From assembly GCF_900110645.1 (NCBI RefSeq), contig NZ_FOFB01000014.1, positions 1 through 64,000 on the forward strand: a DNA stretch of 64,000 nucleotides, given 5' to 3'. Below, in pieces: positions 62,306 through 64,000 of this stretch (position 1 is its first letter; each line of letters starts with the position of its first letter). The translations under genes and the position numbers were made by a program. The DNA comes from Neolewinella agarilytica. Lineage in GTDB: Bacteria; Bacteroidota; Bacteroidia; Chitinophagales; Saprospiraceae. The notes under the pieces are model-generated. The model did no database searches. It was not told where the DNA came from and saw only the letters and a list, made by a program, of their open reading frames with translations.

Positions 62306-64000
62306 AACGGATCAGGAATCGGTAGACAGTAAGCTTTTTAACCGCCTCAGGAGTTCTTACCTGCTGGCGCTCAGCCTGATTGCACTGGCCTTGCTGGGGG
62401 AGCATTTGCTGGTAGAAAGCTTTCTGACCGAACAGGCAAAAGACGCTAATATCATCAACGTTGCCGGTCGGCAGCGGATGCTGAGTCAGCGGATCGCCAA
62501 GCTCAGTTTTCTGGAGAATGACCCGGCCAACCGTTCCCTGATGTCCGCTGAGCTTGCGGAGTGGACCAGCCGCCACGAGTGGCTTAAAGATCAATTAGCC
62601 ACGGATCGGGTGCTGCCGCAGCTCGTTGCGCTGGACACCCTGATGGCGCAGATGAGCGAGCAGGTGCAGTCGGCCGGGCCAGGTATGCAAGACAAGGGCG
62701 TGGGACCGCAGGATGCGATGGAAGTTGTGAAGCAGGGGCTGGCCGCCAGCGGGCTCAACGCCCGCTCGGAAACCTACCTGTCAAGAATGGACATGATCGT
62801 CGGGGAAATCTCCGAAGCGGCCACTAACCGGGTGAATCGGCTACGAAATACCAAGAAGTGGATTACCCTGGCCGTAGGCATTGTCTTATTGCTGGAGCTA
62901 CTGTTCATCTTTCAGCCCATCAGCCGCTTTGTCCGCCGTCAGTTTCTGGTGCTGGAGCAAGAGAAAGTGGCCCAGGCCGAGGCCCGGCAGTTAGCGGAAA
63001 TAGCGGTTCGGGAAAAGGCGGCCAGTCTGGGGAAGCTCTCCGCCTTAAACCAGGCCATTGACCGGGCAGCCCTGTTTGCCACCCTCCGGGCGGACGGCAG
63101 CATTCTCCACCTCAGCCGGAAGTTCGCCGAGTTACTGGCCCGGTCAGGCTCGGGGCCCGGGCGGGAATCCCTGAGCCATTTGCTACATCAGGAGGAAGGC
63201 CGGCAGGCCTTCTTTTCGGAGCTGATCACCGCTGCCCGTATTGGCGACTGGCAGGGAGAATGGCTAATCCGGAACCAACGGGGGGAAGAATACTGGCTCG
63301 ATGTCACGCTCCTCCCGGCCCGGCAGGAAGGAGAGGCCGAAGTATTTCTGCTGGCCAGCGATATCACCGCCCGTAAGGAGGCGCAACATTCTCTGGATGT
63401 ACTCAATCAGGAGAAAATGTCGGAAGAGATCGAACGGGGGAAACAACGCTCGCGCCAAATCGTGGAAACTCAGGAGAAGGAACGGCTGCGGGTAGCCCGG
63501 GACCTCCACGATGGTATTGGGCAAAAGCTGACGGCCCTGAAATTCAGCCTCGAAAGCCTGCGGCCCGATAAACCCCAACAGATCAAAGATCGGATTGAGC
63601 AACTGCGCGCGCTTAGCAAAGAGATCATCCTGGGCGTACGCCTGGCAACCTTTAACCTTACGCCACCAGAATTAATGGACTACGGCCTGGTGCCCGCCCT
63701 GGAAAAAATGGCCCGGGAGCTGAGCCGCCTTACCGGAGAGCGGATCGTTTTTCATAATGAAGATGTCGACTTTCGTCTGGAGGCTACTGCGGAAATTAAT
63801 TTGTATCGTACCGTTCAGGAAGCGGTCAATAATGCCGTGAAATACGCTAAGGCCAATTACATCCTCATCAGCCTCTCCGCAGGGCCGCAACTGCTGAGTG
63901 TCACCATTGATGATGACGGAGAGGGATTTGAACGGGAAGATCTGACCGAAAAAACGGATGGTTCCGGAATGGGGCTGAGCTTTATGGAAGAACGCGTCCG
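62298..64000 (+). CDS. NarX-like sensor histidine kinase (partial, runs off the window)
   Basis: The frame opens at ATG 62298 and stays open to the last base, giving at least 567 residues. After one transmembrane helix (about 21-39) comes a PilJ/NarX-type periplasmic part with the P-box-like NVAGRQRMLSQRIAKL (about 54-69), known in NarX/NarQ for nitrate and nitrite sensing. A second helix lies at about 187-206, then a PAS-like domain (about 255-370), and a HisKA_3 box QEKERLRVARDLHDGIGQKL (about 393-412) with the phospho-His. The HATPase has EAVNNAVKYAKA, DDDGEGF and GSGMGLSFMEERV. Its place in the nir operon supports nitrite or nitrate sensing. The partner response regulator probably lies beyond the window. 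Confidence 0.88.
   Translation, partial: MNKTDQESVDSKLFNRLRSSYLLALSLIALALLGEHLLVESFLTEQAKDANIINVAGRQRMLSQRIAKLSFLENDPANRSLMSAELAEWTSRHEWLKDQLATDRVLPQLVALDTLMAQMSEQVQSAGPGMQDKGVGPQDAMEVVKQGLAASGLNARSETYLSRMDMIVGEISEAATNRVNRLRNTKKWITLAVGIVLLLELLFIFQPISRFVRRQFLVLEQEKVAQAEARQLAEIAVREKAASLGKLSALNQAIDRAALFATLRADGSILHLSRKFAELLARSGSGPGRESLSHLLHQEEGRQAFFSELITAARIGDWQGEWLIRNQRGEEYWLDVTLLPARQEGEAEVFLLASDITARKEAQHSLDVLNQEKMSEEIERGKQRSRQIVETQEKERLRVARDLHDGIGQKLTALKFSLESLRPDKPQQIKDRIEQLRALSKEIILGVRLATFNLTPPELMDYGLVPALEKMARELSRLTGERIVFHNEDVDFRLEATAEINLYRTVQEAVNNAVKYAKANYILISLSAGPQLLSVTIDDDGEGFEREDLTEKTDGSGMGLSFMEERV

Noticed and set aside
1-64000. tRNA or rRNA genes
   Set aside because: I looked for conserved T-loop and 16S/23S sequences in the intergenic spaces and saw none; a covariance search could still find one.

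Overview
The window reads as a chromosomal segment of a Bacteroidota bacterium, most likely a marine Lewinella/Saprospiria-type organism. This is inferred from a PorQ-type outer-membrane protein of the type IX secretion system (T9SS), two very large secreted proteins with T9SS C-terminal sorting signals (8084-12310 type A; 19692-22454 'gliding motility' type B), many small SPII lipoproteins, promoters of the Bacteroidota form TAnnTTTG often placed right before the start codon, few Shine-Dalgarno sequences, and a base composition near half G+C. I count 56 protein-coding genes. I see no rRNA, tRNA, CRISPR array, prophage or transposase gene.

Layout. 0-8 kb: folA, an ECF sigma factor, a four-helix-bundle protein, an M20 amidohydrolase, ksgA, an FKBP lipoprotein, two divergent exported proteins and porQ. 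8-24 kb: two giant T9SS cargo proteins, an AT-rich nucleotidyltransferase-like pair (13.2-13.9 kb), a GlcD/Fe-S fusion dehydrogenase, a DUF3109 protein, a bile-acid-type symporter, an SCP2 protein and a beta-barrel protein. 24-28 kb: alaS and a flavodoxin-fold reductase. 28-38.5 kb: a pectin/rhamnogalacturonan catabolic region (GH78 rhamnosidase, GH105 hydrolase, kduI, kduD, an NrtR-like Nudix regulator and a DUF4861-like lipoprotein), with two paralogous thioredoxin-like proteins flanking the rhamnosidase. 38.9-48 kb: aldo/keto reductase, gamma-carbonic anhydrase, phosphopantetheinyl transferase, WD40 protein, esterase, LuxE-like synthetase, and a tandem pair of arrestin-like membrane proteins. 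48-54 kb: envelope genes (PpiD-like foldase, a 59-aa membrane protein, lptC, CNNM/CBS transporter, MscS channel). 54-57.7 kb: a cystathionine synthase/lyase, a serine hydrolase and an SH3 protein. 57.8-64 kb: a nitrite-assimilation locus (cobA divergent from nirB-nirD-DUF4202-NarX-like histidine kinase); the kinase runs off the end of the window.

The most unusual content is in the repeats. (i) A short dispersed repeat with core GCACCTGCGTCCGCGCCC occurs at about 16 places on both strands, between genes and also in frame inside genes, often in signal peptides, lipoprotein linkers or C-termini. (ii) Many intergenic regions are built from tandem 7- or 8-bp units with a different unit at each locus. 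They often touch stop codons and start codons, sometimes as inverted pairs, and in one case supply the promoter -10-like box. (iii) Further families include an 88-bp tandem array, REP-like hairpins behind two exported-protein genes, a 26-bp inverted pair bracketing 2 kb, and a 115-bp MITE-like element. These repeat systems are the best candidates for something undescribed. The genes themselves mostly belong to known families.
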